From the NCBI RefSeq assembly GCF_943734655.1, contig NC_071355.1, positions 21,154,268-21,218,267 on the forward strand: 64,000 nt of DNA. Direction: 5' to 3'. The translations under genes and the position numbers were made by a program. The notes under the pieces were generated by a model. That model worked only from the letters and a program-made list of their open reading frames with translations, had not been told where the DNA came from and searched no databases. Below, one piece after another: positions 48,225 through 62,899 of the stretch (positions within the stretch are counted from its first letter, which is position 1; every line of letters begins with the position of its first letter). The DNA comes from Sabethes cyaneus. Taxonomy: Eukaryota; Arthropoda; Insecta; Diptera; Culicidae.

Positions 48225-51200
48225 GAACGCCAAAAACGAATCGAAAGAAAATTCGTGACACAGTAGAGACCGAAAAGGGGACGTAAAAAGAAAACGGGGA
48301 CTAGAGAGAAAAAGAGATAGCGGAGGAGCAAATAAGAAAAACGAGAGAAAAGTAAATAAAATTATTAAAAAACGAAGAAAATGAGAAATAAAATGAGTGG
48401 TTTATTCTAACCAAGAAAAAACAGAACAAACACGGCTAAAACGGGATAGAAAAGGAGGAAAAAAGGAGGAAAACGAAACGAAGAAAGTACGGGAGCAGGA
48501 AAATAGAACGGGATAGAAAGAATGTGACAGAAAAAGAGGAGAAAACGAAGAAGATTATAAGAGAAAGAACGAAACAGACGAACACAGAAAACGAGTTAAC
48601 GGGACAGAAAACAATAAACAACACTGGAAAAGAGCAAAACGGGCTAGAAAATGAAGAAAAACGAAAAAACGAAAATCGAGAAAAAAAATTGTAAAACTAT
48701 AGGAAAATCAGAACCAGAGAAGGCGGAAACAGCAAGCAGAGAAAACAAAAGAGAGAAAAAGAGGCAAAACCGGGCGCCAAGCAGAAAAAAGAAAAAACGT
48801 GACAGAAAATGGGAAAGAAAAAGAGTGAAAACGAGACAAGAAATCTAAAACGGAACAGAAAATAAGAAAAACCAAAAGTAAAAAGATAACCGATGGAGCA
48901 GACGAGGAAAACGGGAAAAAGAGGTCGACCGGGACTGGGAAATGAAATGGCAAAATAGACAGAAAAGAAGACGTAAAACTGGATAGAAAAAAACAAAAAA
49001 ACGGGAGATAAAAATGAAAAACCGAAGAGCAAAGAGATAAAAGATGCCAAAAAGAGTTATCTTGATAGAAAAGAAAAAATAATGGAGTATCTGAAAAGAA
49101 AACCGAAGCAGACGGAGACAAAAAACGAAAAGTAGGAGAGTTTGAAAAAGACGAAAACAGGAAAAGTTGTTGTTGTTGTTGTTGTTATTTTATTTGTGAG
49201 GTTTTACACTTTCGCGCATTCGCCTCTAAACAGGAAATGTAAAAAGACAAGTGACAAGACGGAGAACGGGAAGACAATTACAACTGAGTGAAAAACAAGT
49301 GGAACAATAAAACCATAAGCCCGGTACAAAAAATAAAATAAAAACAAAGAAAGAGAAGAAAAAACTATATTAAACGGGAAACGAGAGAAAAGAAAGACGA
49401 AATAGCGGGCAAAAAAAGGAAAACCGGAAGTAAAAAGAAACGTAAACCGTAACAAATAGAGATAAAACGAGATATAAAAAGAAAAAACGCAAGGTAAGAA
49501 AACTGGAAAAAGGTAAGAAAAAGAGAGAAAACGGGACAAGAAATCGATAAGAACTAGATCCAGCACGAACGGAATAGCAAGAGAAAGAAAAGAAAACCGA
49601 TAGAGGAAACAAGTGGAAAAAGGTATCGAAAGGGATATAAAAGGAGAAAGAAGGGAATGGGACAAAAAAGAAGAAAAGAAAAACAAGAAAAATGGACCAA
49701 AAAAGAGGAAAAACTGGACAAAAAAGGTAAAAGATAAAAAATGAAAACCGAAGAGCAAAGTGGAAAAAAGTACTCAAAAACAAAGTAGAATTGACTGAAA
49801 CAGACCTAAATAAAACAAATAGATGAAGATGAAAACAGTAAACGGAAAGTGAATATGGAAAGAGCGGGCAGAAAAACGAGAAAACGGGAGAGAAAAGGAA
49901 ACGAGAAAGAGAAAACAGGAAACAAATAGAGGGAAAATGAAACAGAAAACAAAACAAGAGAAACCAAAAGAGAGAAAAAAGAAAACTGATAAAGGCAACG
50001 GAAAAAAGAGGTGAACCGTAATAAAAAAGGAGTGGGATGTAACAAAATGGGAATGAAAAATGAGATGAGTCAAAAACAAAGAAAAGACAAACGGACCAAC
50101 GAAAAAGGTAAAACAGTAAAAGATGAAAACGAGAGAAAAATAAAAACCGATAGAGAAAACGAGGAAAACTGGAAAAGAGAAAGAACGGATTATAAAAGGA
50201 GAAAGATGGTAAGAAATTGTAATGGAAAAATGCAGAAAAATAGGAAAAAAGACCAAAAAAGGGTAAAACTGGAAAGAAAAAGACGAAAAACATGAAACCG
50301 AGGAGCGAGGGAAAAAAGGAACTAAAAACATAGTAAACTTAACAGGAAAGAAGGACAAACGAAGATGATTAACGAGAAAGAAAGTTAGAAAAAGCTGAAA
50401 ACAGGAAACAAAAAAAGTATAAAGATAAGTGAAAGAAAACGAGAAGAAAAATTACAACAAAATACCGGGAGATAAAAAAGGAAAACCAAAGAGCAAAGGG
50501 AAAAAAGAAGCTCTAAACCAAGTAGACTTGACAGAAAAGAATAAAAAAAGGAAAAAAAAGAAAGCCAAAAAAGAAACTGAAGAAAAGAGAAAGAAAATTA
50601 CAACAAAACAAGAGGAACAATAAAACTATAAACACGAGACAGGAAACGAAACGTAACAAAAATGATAACTAAAATGAAGAAAACGGTACGGAAAAGAAAA
50701 ACAACGAAACAAGCGGACGGAATAAAAAAGGAAGAAAAACTGGAATGAAAAAAGAACGGTAGAAAAATTGTGACTCAGGGAAAGAAAGAGAAAAAAAATG
50801 AAAAGAAGAAAACGGGAGAATAAAAGAAGAACAAGGCAAAAAAGAGGATACTTGATGAAAAATGAGAGAAATGCAGGTGAAATTATAAAAAAAAACGAAG
50901 AAAACGAGAAATAAAATGAGGACAAACTGGTCAGAAGAGGAGCAAAAGCAGAAAAAACGAGTTAAAACGGGTTTGAACAGAAGGAAAACGAAAACAAGAA
51001 AATACGAGAGCAGGGAAATTGAAGAACGAAAACAGAAAAGAAGGAACAATAAATGGAACATGACAGGAAAGGGAGAAAAGAAGAACAAAAAAGAGGAAGA
51101 ACGAGACAGACGAGAAAACGGAAAAGGAGTTAACAGGACAGAAAACTATAAACGAGATTGGAAAAGAGGAAAGCGGGCCAGAAAATGAAGAAAACCGAAA

Positions 51201-51230
51201 ATTCCAAATATTTAAAAAAGTTTTTGTCCT
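48225..51230 (+). repeat. Degenerate polypurine tract (~3 kb)
   Basis: Almost entirely A and G on the + strand in words like GAGAAAACGGGACAGAAAAG. It is interrupted at 49165-49235 by a (GTT)n run and a short mixed segment. The segment 50190-50462 is about 93% identical by eye to 52803-53073, so the tract contains true duplications and not only simple-sequence drift. It is noncoding. Confidence 0.88.
49165..49187 (+). repeat. (GTT)n trinucleotide repeat
   Basis: About seven GTT units. They are followed by ATTTTATTTGTGAGGTTTTA, which looks like the end of an inserted retroelement inside the purine tract. Confidence 0.8.
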
Positions 51231-51493
51231 ACCGGTGTAGGCCAACTGGATGGGGAAGAGCGAATAAAAAACAGAGATTTTTTTAATCGAGCAAAAAAAA
51301 CTGCGTTTTCAATATTTTTACTTAAAGTTTAAACGTGAGAACTAAATCTGTTCCTAATTTTTGTAAATCCGTTATTTTTCTCCATGCAAAAAAATACGAA
51401 AAGAAAGACAAAATCGAATGAAAATTTTTTTGGCGCATTTTTGTAAATTCCATTGTTCGAAATTTCTATTTCTGTTCCGTGTAAGAAGCGTTA

Positions 51494-52533
51494 ATACCGT
51501 GAACGTACCATATTCTGCGCAGTTAAGACATTTTTATGATTCTACCGCTATTATAAGTATTCTAGACTTAAATTAATAACGTTGATAGCAGCAACGTGTA
51601 GTGCTACGGTCTATAGTATCTGGTAAAAAACATGGGAATTAAAAGTCGACCAACAATTGCGTATATTTTTTGTTTTGTAAACTTATCCACGGTGCCTAAT
51701 TCTGCGCACTCTCTTGGCATGTTCCTAATTCTGCGCATATTTGTTCCTAATTCTGCGCACCTAAAAAGTAGCAATAAACACTCATACCCTGTTGTTTATG
51801 TCTTTATACGCTAAAAGCACGTCAAAAATCTGGCGTTAGCCATTACCATAAATAAATCCATGATTTGGTGTTCTTGTGCTGTTGAGGTGGCACAGGAATA
51901 TTGTTATCATTTTGATTGGCTTATTTTAAATATTTTATTGTCGATAACTTGAAGGGCGAGTTGATTCGGGTTTTCTGCATACTGAATATTACACTTTAGA
52001 CAAATATTAAAAATTGTGTTTATGTAAATGTAGAAGCCACTTCGCCACTGCCTGACAGCTCCATAAAGTTGGAAATTCAAAAAAAAAATCAGAAGCATAG
52101 TTGCATAAATTGGCGCTCGTACGAACCCCGAGTCGCAACACAGGATTCCAATCAATGCAAGTTAAAGGTTCTACTTGAATTTTCATGCCTCTATACCTCA
52201 GCCGTTTGGGTGACGTATTCTTTCGCGATTTCTTCGAAGGATACATTACTGCGCAGAATTTGGAACATGAATAAAAAATCTGTGCCTAAATCTGCGCACT
52301 ACTGTGTCGCATGTTTCCAACGAAAGCGAGGCATGCAATCACTCTTTTTGTCTAAAACATGACTAAAACTAATTATTCTTTCTAATTATGCTGGGTAATT
52401 TGATCATTGCAAGAAATTTCGATCAAAAATTTGTTAATTTTATAGAATGACAGTTTTGGCGTTGGCGCTAACAACGTTGTTTTCTGACGTATACAATAAT
52501 TTCAGTTTCAGTTTAATTTATTTCGCTGTCAAA
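51494..52533. mobile_element. CTAATTCTGCGCA element, copy 2 (right-truncated)
   Basis: In direct orientation and about 88-90% identical by eye to 30255-31285, from CCGTGAACGTACCATATTCT to 'TTATTTCGCTGTCAAATATTATG'. It then breaks off into purine-tract sequence, so the right inverted end is missing. It has the same subterminal CCTAATTCTGCGCA words near 51700-51765 and no transposase. Confidence 0.8.
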
Positions 52534-52539
52534 TATTAT

Positions 52540-53425
52540 GCGGGCAGAGGAACGGGAAAAACGAGAGAGAAAAGGAGGCCAAACGAGACAAATAAGGGGA
52601 AGACGGGACAGAAAAAGATAACAAAATGCGACAGAATAGGTGAGAAAATGGTAGGATACGGTGAGACAGAAAAGGTGAGAAAGAAATGGGAAAACTAGAC
52701 AAGAAATCTGAGCAGAAAACAAAAGAAATCAAATGGAAAACAAAATAACGAGAGAAAAAAATAAAAACCAATGGAGGAAACGAGGGAAACTGGAAACGGA
52801 TTATAAAAGGAGAAAGCTGGTAAGAAATTGTAATGGAAAAATGCAGAAAAACAGGAAAAAGGGACCAAAAAAGGGTAAAACTGGAAAGAAAAAGACGAAA
52901 AACAGGACACCGAGGAGCGTAGGGAAAAAAGGAACCAAAAACAGAATAAGCTTGACAGGAAAGAAGGAGAAACGAAGATGAAAAACGAGAAAGAAAGTTA
53001 GAAAAAGCTGAAGGACAGGAAACAAAAAAAGTAAAAAGATAAGTGAAAGAAAACGAGAAGAAAAATTACAACAAAATAAGTGACAAACCAGAAGAAAAAC
53101 TGAGACATAAAACGAAGGAAAACAAAACAATGAAATTGTAAACAAGGGGTAGGAAAAAAACAAGAGAAAACGAGAAATAAAAGAAGAAAAGTGATAACAA
53201 AAACGAAGAAAACGGTACGGAAAAAAGGAAAAATGGAACAATGAAAATGTAAACGCGAGACAGAAAAAAACAGAGAAAAACATCAAACACGGGAAGTAAA
53301 AGAAGAAAAGTGATAACAAAAACGAAAAAACGGTACGGAAAAGACTGAAAAACTGGAACTAAAAGTGAAAACCCGGGACTGAAGTTGAGAAAAAAGGAAC
53401 AGAAAAGATGTAAAACGTATGTTAT
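52540..53425 (+). repeat. Degenerate polypurine tract, second block
   Basis: Continues the 48225-51230 tract after the inserted element. 52803-53073 duplicates 50190-50462, and 53200-53330 is internally repeated (AACGAAGAAAACGGTACGGA twice). Confidence 0.85.
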
Positions 53426-53439
53426 ACTCTGACGAAGTA

Positions 53440-54065
53440 TGTTAATCCCAATTTCAAGTAAAACTTCCATATGTTTTCATATCCAAATTCAACTCTAATC
53501 TTAAATCCAATTTAAATCCAGTGCTCCGTGCTTAAGAAGCAGTACTTTGTTCATATTTTCAGCATCTTTTGGTAAGAACATCATCTTGAATCACTTTAAC
53601 AATAGATGTATTTCAAACAAACACAATTTACTGTGTACTGTTTTTGACAAGACATATGATGAGTTAAAAATTGTTGTTAAAAAATTTGACTTTGAAACCT
53701 TGAGCACTGATCACAGGATTTCTAAAAGTCAAGCACTTAATTTTCACGCACGCTGAACGCTTACGTAATATGAATCAAATTTAAGCGTAATTTCAAATCC
53801 ACTTTCACTTAAATTTCAAACTCAATTTCTAATTTCCAGTCCAATTACAAGTCTAATGTAATTCAAAGTTTAAGTAAAATTTCAAGTCAAATTTATTAAA
53901 AACTTCAAATTCTCACATAAGTCCGATTTAATGTTTGATTTCAAGTAAAACTTCCAGCCCAAGTTACCCCAAATTTAGGTCCAATTTCCAATCCAATCCA
54001 ATTCTAAGTCTAATATACAATTTAATTTGTAATAAAGCTTCCAGCCCAAATTAGTTTCAAATTGC
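53440..54065 (+). repeat. Degenerate TTTCAAGTCCAATTTC oligomer array
   Basis: Words such as TTCAAGTAAAACTTCC, CCAATTTCCAATCCAATCC and AATTTCAAGTCAAATT recur. It is the reverse complement of 33950-34225 and, like it, adjoins a purine/pyrimidine tract. Confidence 0.75.
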
Positions 54066-55013
54066 ACTCGAAAATGTGGAGTTTTCAACCCAATTGGCCG
54101 GTATTTTTGTGATATGTAATTATAGATTCGCCATCCTACGATAACTCGGTTTTCCAGACCAAAACATTCTTCGAAAGGCCTGAATATGTGTGGGCAAGAC
54201 AGTGACAGTTTGCCTCCGACTTGCAGACTTCACCTGTACCTGTACCTAATTAGAACTCTTTAAAACAAACACTGATAAATTCTCTATCGTATCTAGCAAA
54301 ATGTTAAATAAGTTTACAGATACTACTCACATAATCAACAAAAGAACATACGTCAAATCCACTCTACCTGACGGTGCATCCAATCCCCTATTATACGAAC
54401 GATAATTCGAATCACATGATTCCTCCGATCACCCGACCGTGGTCAACTCAAACTATATTATTAACTGACGAATTCATTGGACAAAAAAATCCGAATTCGT
54501 TGCATCAACAGAAACAAAAACGCAGCACGCAGCCCAACGGAAACCCACACGGGGGGAATCAAATTACAGCCGAACCGATGAAGATGACGAGAAGAGCAGT
54601 GAAAAGGTTTTACAGAAATTCCAAATTCAGCAAAAATCCAGCCAAAACAGGATTACAGACAGCAATCCAACGCAGACTGGATGTAACCGGCTCTATAGAG
54701 GTGCTGTACACTTTTGAGAAAGATTATCTGTCGATTGTGTTTTGAGGACGACAACAGAATGAAAATAAGAAAAAAGTATGATTGCCTGCCAATTTTAGAC
54801 CAAACAAGTTTCAACATTGACCACTTGCGGACGACACAAACAAATAGTTCAGCCCACGAAACCACCTAAAATTCAGAACCCATTCTGCTGAAGGCGCTCG
54901 TGGTGTCATCGCGCAGAATAACTGCCACTTAAGCGTCTATGCCGAATATCCGTTGAAATTATAGTGGTTCACTGTTTCAGAAGTTTTAGCACGGTAAGCA
55001 GAAATTTTCGCTT
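54066..55013. other. No gene called
   Basis: A frame at 54374-54745 (+) has Lys/Asn/Thr-rich composition and no family motif. A weak variant of the dispersed CTCCGACTTGCAGACTTC word lies near 54210-54230. Otherwise nothing is supported. Confidence 0.35.
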
Positions 55014-55024
55014 TTACGTTTTAC

Positions 55025-55088
55025 CCTCTAGAGGAGGTATAGCTGCAAGCAGCAAACAAAAAATCAACAAACCATGAACAACCACCAT
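55025..55088 (-). CDS. Candidate signal-peptide exon of an unknown secreted protein
   Basis: On the minus strand an ATG at 55088-55086 opens MVVVHGLLIFCLLLAAIPP, a good signal-peptide shape: a short polar start, a 10-11-residue hydrophobic core and small residues before a likely cleavage site. Twenty-one codons after the ATG the sequence reads CTAGAGG|GTAAAACG, a usable 5' splice site (exon end 55025). Small first exons that carry only a signal peptide are common in insects. No following exon or known mature protein was identified, and the start context (ACACATGG) is only moderate, so this may be chance. Confidence 0.25.
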
Positions 55089-55099
55089 GTGTATCGGTT

Positions 55100-55856
55100 G
55101 CTGTTGAAAACACAGAGCGGCGGCGGACCTCCCAGCAGATCGCCGAAAATTGCGCAGACGATGACTAATAATGAATCGCAAAAAAAGACGTGGAGCCACC
55201 ACAGATGTGCCACCTCCCAGGCAGCAGCAACAGTGTTGGGTTTTCAATGTTTATCCAATTATTTTAGTAGATTTTTTTCTTGGGGTTGGAACATGGTGAT
55301 GAACCTAAATCGCAAGGTGCGACACATTTAGTAGAGATTTTTATGAGATGTTTATACCTGCTAACGTTATTGTAAGCGATATCGAACGGTACCCAGGATG
55401 ATGCGATGCAACAAATTACCCAGACACTAACAACAACCCTCACATTTCTGCTGGCCGGCATTCGAGCCGGCACCGGTACTCATCATCGCACGATGGTTTA
55501 CGATTGTATCTTTGAACCTAAATATACTGAACATGCAAAAATTATTAGACCGGAACAGAAGAATCGAGCCGATGAACCTCACGCTCACATGTGGAGCTGT
55601 TTATTGTTTATCTAGAGGGAGAATGACAACACGTTTGGGGAAGATAAGAACTGGCTGATCCGTTTTGTACTAACCGTAGGAATGTACGCGCTGAAGCAGA
55701 CATAGTTGTGATGATCAAATAACAAAGTATGCTCGTAATTATTTAATCTGAGTGATAATAACTATTCTTATTATCTTAATCAACCAAGGATATAGTACTG
55801 AATGATCAAATGACAGGGTTGTTTTCATACACCTTCTTCTACTATTTATTAGTATA
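55100..55856. other. Unique-looking DNA, no gene called
   Basis: Composition is balanced and the region lacks transposon words until 55857. If the minus-strand exon at 55025-55088 is real, its promoter would lie here. Confidence 0.3.
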
Positions 55857-56149
55857 CTAGCTGACCCGACAAACTTCGTATTGCCACAAATTAACCTGTG
55901 TTGTACATAAATCATGAATCTCGGGTGATCTTTGTCACTATCTCGAGTTTTGCAAGCCCCCCAGTGGGCGGCGCTTCCGACGGCGGGTCACCGGCAACAC
56001 TCGCGACCGGCTCGTCCTGAATGATCTAGTGTTACTATAGATAGTTTTTGTGGTCTTGTTATTGACTAATGTTTTATGGAAGAGTCTCGAATTTCTCGAG
56101 TTGGATTAGTTTTTGAGTTTCGCAAAAATTTCTGTTTTATTTGTATGAG

Positions 56150-57990
56150 AGTCCATATCCCCCTACCACAGGGGTGAGAGGTCTCTAACTATCATAAAAT
56201 AAATTCAAGACTCAAAAATCTCCTACATGCTAAATTTGGTTCCATTTGCTTGATTAGTACTCAAATTATAAGGAAATTTGTATTTCATTTGTATGGGAGC
56301 GCACCCTCTTAAAAGGGAAAGGGGTCGTAATACACCACAGAAAAAAAATTCTGCCATCTAAAACTCTCACATGCCAAATTTGGTTCCATTTGCTTGATTA
56401 GTTCTAAAGTTATGAGCAAATTTGTATTTCGTTTGAATGGGAGCCCCCCCCGCTCCTAAAAAGGTAAGAAGTCCTAATTCATAATGGGAAAAATGGTTGC
56501 CTCCAAAAACACCCACATGCCAAATATGGTTCCATTTGCTTGATTAGTTCTCGAATTATGAGGAAATTTGTATTTCATTTGTGTAGAAGCCCCCCCTCTT
56601 GAAGTGTGGAAGGATCCTAATTCACCGTAGAAAATATTTTTGCCTCCAAAAACCTCCACATGCCGAATTTGGTTCTATTTGCTTGATTAGTTCTCGAGTT
56701 ATGGGGAAATTTGTATTTCATTTGTATTGGAGCCCCCCCTCCTAATGTGGGAAGAGGTCCTAATTCATCACAGAAAAAATTCTTGCCTCCAAAAACACCT
56801 ACACGCCAAATTTGGTTCCATTTGCTGGATTAGTTCTCGAGTTATGAGGAAATTTGTATTTCGTTTGTATAGGACCCCCCCTCCTAAAGTGGGGAGGGGT
56901 CCCAATTCATCATTGAAAAAAACATTGTCTCCAAAAACACACATATGCCAAATTTGGTTCAATTCGCTTGATTAGTTCTCGAGTTATGAGGAAATTTGTA
57001 TTTCATTTGTACAGGAGCCCCTCCTCTTAAACTGGGGAGGGGTCCTAATTCACCATAGAAAATTTTCTTGCTCTCGAAAACCTTCACATGCCAAATTTGG
57101 TTGCATTTGCTTGATTAGTTCTCGAGTTATGAGGAAATTTGTATGGAAGCCCCCCCTCTTAAAGGGGAGAGGAGTTATAATTCCTCTTATAAAGAGGGAA
57201 GGGGTCTCAATTCACCATAGAATAAATTCTTGTCACCAAAAAAAAACACCCACATGCCAAATGTTGTTCTATTTGCTTGATTAGTTCTCGAGTTAGGAGG
57301 AAATTTGTATTTCATTTGTACAGGAGCCCCCCCTCTTAGAGTGGGGAGGGGTCCTAATTCACCGTAGAAAATTTTCCTGCCCTCGAAAACCTTCACATGA
57401 TAAATTTGGTTCCATTTGCTTGATTAGTTCTCGAGTTATGAGGAAATTTGTATGGAAGCCCCCCCTCTTAAAGGGGAGAGGAGTTACAATTCCCCTTATA
57501 AAGAGGGAGGGGTCTCAATTTACCATAGAATAAATTCTTGTCACCGAAAACACCCACATGCCAAATTTGGTTCTATTTGCTTGATTAGTTCTCGAGTTAT
57601 GAGGAAATTTGTAGTTCATTTGTATAGGAGCCCCCCCTCCTAAAGTGGGGAGAGGTTCTTATTCATCATAGAAAAAATTCTTGCCTCCAAAAACACCTAC
57701 ATGCCAAATTTGGTTCCATTTGATGGATTAGCTCTCGAGTTATAAGGAAATTTGTATTTCGTTTGTATAGGAGCCCCCCCCACTTAAAGTGGGGAGGGGT
57801 CCCAATTCATCATAGAAAAAAATTTTGTCTCCAAAAACACACACATGCCAAATTTGGTTCCATTTGCTTGATTAGTTCTCGAGTTATGCAGAAATTTGTG
57901 TTTCATTTGTATGGGAGCCCCCCCTCTTAGTGGGGGAGGGGTCTCTAACCATCACTAAAACCTTTCCTGGCCCCAAAAACCTCTACATGC
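56150..57990 (+). repeat. Tandem array of about twelve ~140-170-bp units
   Basis: Each unit carries GGTTCCATTTGCTTGATTAG, then TTCTCGAGTTATGAGGAAAT, then a C-run with CTCTTAAAG and GTCCTAATTCACCATAG. Unit starts near 56243, 56383, 56530, 56676, 56816, 56960, 57104, 57271, 57413, 57569, 57716 and 57859. Some units have an extra ~25-bp GGGGAGAGGAGTTA segment (57170, 57475), suggesting block duplication of unit pairs. Confidence 0.93.
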
Positions 57991-58040
57991 AAATTTTCAC
58001 GCCGATTGGATTAGTAGTTTTTGATTCTATAAGGAACACA

Positions 58041-58053
58041 GGACAGACAGAAC

Positions 58054-58095
<42 letters not shown>
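58041..58095 (+). repeat. (GACA)n microsatellite at element 3' end
   Basis: About a dozen GACA units just before the terminal TTCTTTATAGGTATAG sequence of the 55857-58130 element. Confidence 0.92.
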
Positions 58096-58302
58096 AATCC
58101 TTCTTTATAGGTATAGATTATTATTTTAGTCGTATTAGTACAGATATATTTTACTGCATTCAAAAAATAACAAAACTTGATTGAAGATGAAAACTTATGA
58201 CCACCAGTTTCAATGAATCAAGTATTTCAAGTAAAATTTTCAATAATTTTCAAAAATGGGAAATTGAAAGAAAATGTTTTTACCTTTGTTATAGTATTGT
58301 TA

Positions 58303-59671
<1,369 letters not shown>

Positions 59672-60050
59672 AGCTCATTTTCTATCGCCTGTTTCTCGAA
59701 TATAGCTGAACCGATTTATGCGTTATTAGTCTCATTTGGAAGGTATTATTGCCTAGTATATCACTATTGAATTGTTTCGTGGTCCGATATTTCGTTTAAG
59801 AGTTGTAAGCAAAACTGTGAAAATTACGTGACACAATTTTCTCCGGAATCACACAACCGATTTCAATGATCTTAGTACCAAATGAAAGCTCTTGCTACCA
59901 TAAAAATTTGCAGGAAGTTTTATTGAAAATAAACAAGTAGTTTAAAAGTTATGCTTAAAAACGTGTTTTGACAAGGTAATAATTATCGCCTGTTTCTCAG
60001 AGATGGCCAAACCGATTTATGCGCTATTAGTCTCATTTAAAAGGTAATAC
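59672..60050 (+). repeat. GT-associated repeat flank, ~303-bp direct duplication
   Basis: 59683-59746 and 59986-60048 are direct repeats (TATCGCCTGTTTCTC, then ACCGATTTATGCG, then TTATTAGTCTCATTT). The motif TCTCAGAGATGGC matches 34898-34910 after the other GT tract. Confidence 0.8.
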
Positions 60051-62899
60051 AGTGGTATTCCGATTATATCTACACATGGTTTAATCTACACCCGATTTTA
60101 GGTGCCCCGATTTTTTCTACCATTTTTACCCGTTTTTATCTACCTTTTTTTAAATTGTTATTTTAACCGTGCGGCATGCAAATTTGGAAGATTTCATGGA
60201 CTTATGCATAACAGAGAATATTTCTTTGTATTTTACAGTTTACTATATGGCATCTGTGGTGTGTAATTATACACAGAATGGGTATAATAATGCTGAAGTC
60301 AAATACGCAAAGTAACTTCCATTTATTTTGTAACGCATAATTTTAACCTTTCACAATGATCCTTTGTAAGATTTTTCTATACCGTAACGCTAACGGGCAC
60401 ACCTCGTCTCCGCTAGGAACTATGGTTATCACCTTTCTCTCCTTATAATTTCTCATCTTTTGAATCATTGAATCGATTTTAATGATTTTATTACAAAAAA
60501 AATTGTATTTTAATGAGCTTTTCAGAAAAAAAAGCAATATACTGACGCTCAAAGCTTTTTATGATTGCAAAAACATTTTTTGTAGGAAACCCTTAAAATC
60601 ACTTAAAACATTGAAAATATTCGTTATCCATTTGTTTAATAATACATTCAATGGCAAGCTAGTTGTTTACATACGATATCAAAAAAACGGATGTGACATT
60701 TTTAGTTTTTGAGATAGTTTTTTTTAAGAAATAAGGCTTATGCAAATTTGAACAAAAGTTTATGTCCTGGCCTCAAAATATTGTTGAAGGGGGGGGGTTA
60801 AGAAAAAAATAATAAAATCAAATCTTCAATAACTAAACAAAAGAGAAGAAACCAGCGTATATTTTTCCATATTTATTAAAAATTTAATAAAGATATTTTG
60901 TACAATACTTAAATTTTAGTTCAAACCGAACTAAACTTCGATATTTTTCGATCCAAGCACATAAAGTAAGGATCCTGGTAGAGATGAACCAGTTTGATCA
61001 TAGTGTGAAAATGGTAGTTTAGGTCCCTACCACTTTTTTACTTGAAACGCATATACTGCTACCGACATGTTTTTAGAAAACAAAACTCTGAAACTATTTG
61101 TTTGAAACCGCTTATTTCTTGGTCAACCTTTTAGTCATGAATATCAAGCCATTCATTCCTCTGTTGATGCTTGTTCTCCAACAATAACGTGTTCACCTTT
61201 GTATATTAAGGATGCAAACTGTTTCGTAAATTTCAAGTTTCGAACAGTTCAGTCACATTTTTCCTGCATGCATCCAATTCATGGTAAAGAACTGTATCTC
61301 TGTGTTTTACATTCCTAACATCCAAAATTAGGATACGTACTTGGACTCTTTACCGAATAAAACGACCAATTTGGAGCTCCTCAAGCACCAATAGCTGATA
61401 TTCCGGAGTGTCTAATTTGTCGTGTTTCTATCTTATCTAGTACTATGATCTAGTATCTATGACTCCAACTGCAATTCGGAATTTTTCCTTCAACAGCGGT
61501 ACAGAATTTCACTTATATATTGTTTGATTAATTTTTGCCTCAGTCTAATTCGGTTCTTTTAAAACAAGTTGAATTAAAATGGAACGAACGAACGAACGCA
61601 AAATAGTCGCCTGTGACTTGCAATAGGAACCATAAAGGTTAGTCGGTGAAAGAAAGTTGATCGATACTAACGGGATAATTGCCATAACTTTGCACATATT
61701 GGCTAATTTATAGATGTAAACTCGTTGAACTGTAAAAAATCTGCTTTTCACTAAAGAATGCAACATAGTAATATAACACTTTATTTTTTTGCCCCTTCAC
61801 ATTTCGGAAATTTTTGAAGGGGTGGGTAACATAAACTTTTTTTCAAATTTGTATCAGCCTAAAGATACGAAAATGTAATGGACTCGCATAGCGTTTTATT
61901 TTAGAGACGCATTTCTTTGTCAAAAAAAAACCCCCCTTTTATTACTAGTAAACACAAAAACCATGCGTCTCCATTGTATTCTCGACACTTTATGAAAACT
62001 TAGAATTTCTTTGATCTACACACCATGTAAACACAAAAAGTGAATGTTTTCAATGTTTTTGCAAGAATAAAAAAAACTGGGCTTCAGTCCAATATTTTTT
62101 CTGAAAAGTTCATTAAAATACTTTCCATTTAGTATTAACATCATTCAAATCGGTTCAATAGATTAAAAGTAATGAAATTTTAAAGAAAGAAAGGTGGAAA
62201 AATGGTAACTTAATAAGCATAAGAGTAATAAGCATAAGAGAGGAAACGCAAAAAGAATCTCTCATTTGCAAATTGGACCTTTTGACATGTTGGTCGAGAT
62301 TTCCATGTTTATCTGTAAGTAAAAAATAAAAGGGTTTGACAAAACGGGTCTTTTCTTTTAAAAAGGTGATACTACCACTAATCGTGGGGGGTATCAATCG
62401 GTACCAAATGTGTGTTGACTATAATAGATAATTTTTAGATTTCACATCTGAATAACTTGAGAATGGCTGGGCCTAAGAAAACGTTTATGTAAGAATTTAG
62501 TTCAAAGTGATGCGTATAGAATTCCCATATCAAATGACATATAAGATGGCATGATAAAGGTTCCTTTCACCGCTAGGTGGATTAAATCGGGTTTTCTATA
62601 TTTATTTAAATACAGATTCCACTAAGACGGTGACTGTTCAGGTCCTTTGTGTAAGAGTGCTGACAGGTTAGGGCGGCAGTACGATCCTGCAAATATATTC
62701 GTCAGTTTTAACCTTCGATAGTTGATGTTGCTTCATGTCCTATAACCCTTCGCCGGATCGGTCGGGTACGAGCAAAACTAATTTCTAGCGGAGATTCGCC
62801 AGTAAGTAGCTTCGCGTTGTCTCCTGGTGTGCCTATCATAGAAGCGCGTGTACACTATCAGAACGTTAGAGGTTTGCCGACTAGAAACGCTCGGCTGCA
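60051..62899. other. 2.8 kb AT-rich DNA without a recognisable gene
   Basis: 60050-60160 begins TACAGTGGTATTCCGATTAT and repeats TTTTATCTACC-like words, like the end of a mariner-type MITE, but the other end was not found. No frame with family motifs is visible in the rest. 62560-62600 and 36330-36370 share ACCGCTAGGTGGATTAA-like words. Confidence 0.4.

Larger units (their letters stand above)
55857..58130 (+). mobile_element. 2.3-kb noncoding element with internal ~145-bp tandem array
   Basis: It begins ACTAGCTGACCCGACAAACT and ends with a (GACA)n run plus TTTATAGGTATAGATTA. These ends are shared by many arthropod noncoding elements; I am not sure of the superfamily (RTE-derived or Helitron-like have been proposed for similar repeats). 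A GC-rich segment (CAGTGGGCGGCGCTTCCGAC, near 55962) and a unit array (56150-57990) lie inside. A second, broken copy is at 58303-59423. Confidence 0.75.

Noticed and set aside
48697..53470. Minus-strand frames up to 307 codons resembling multi-pass membrane proteins
   Set aside because: These are reverse readings of the polypurine tracts; composition explains the lack of stops.
54374..54745. 123-codon + strand frame as a gene
   Set aside because: No motif, no splice signals and no good start context.
56150..57990. CRISPR-like array
   Set aside because: Units are 140-170 bp without constant short repeats and variable spacers, and the organism is an insect; it is a minisatellite inside a mobile element.
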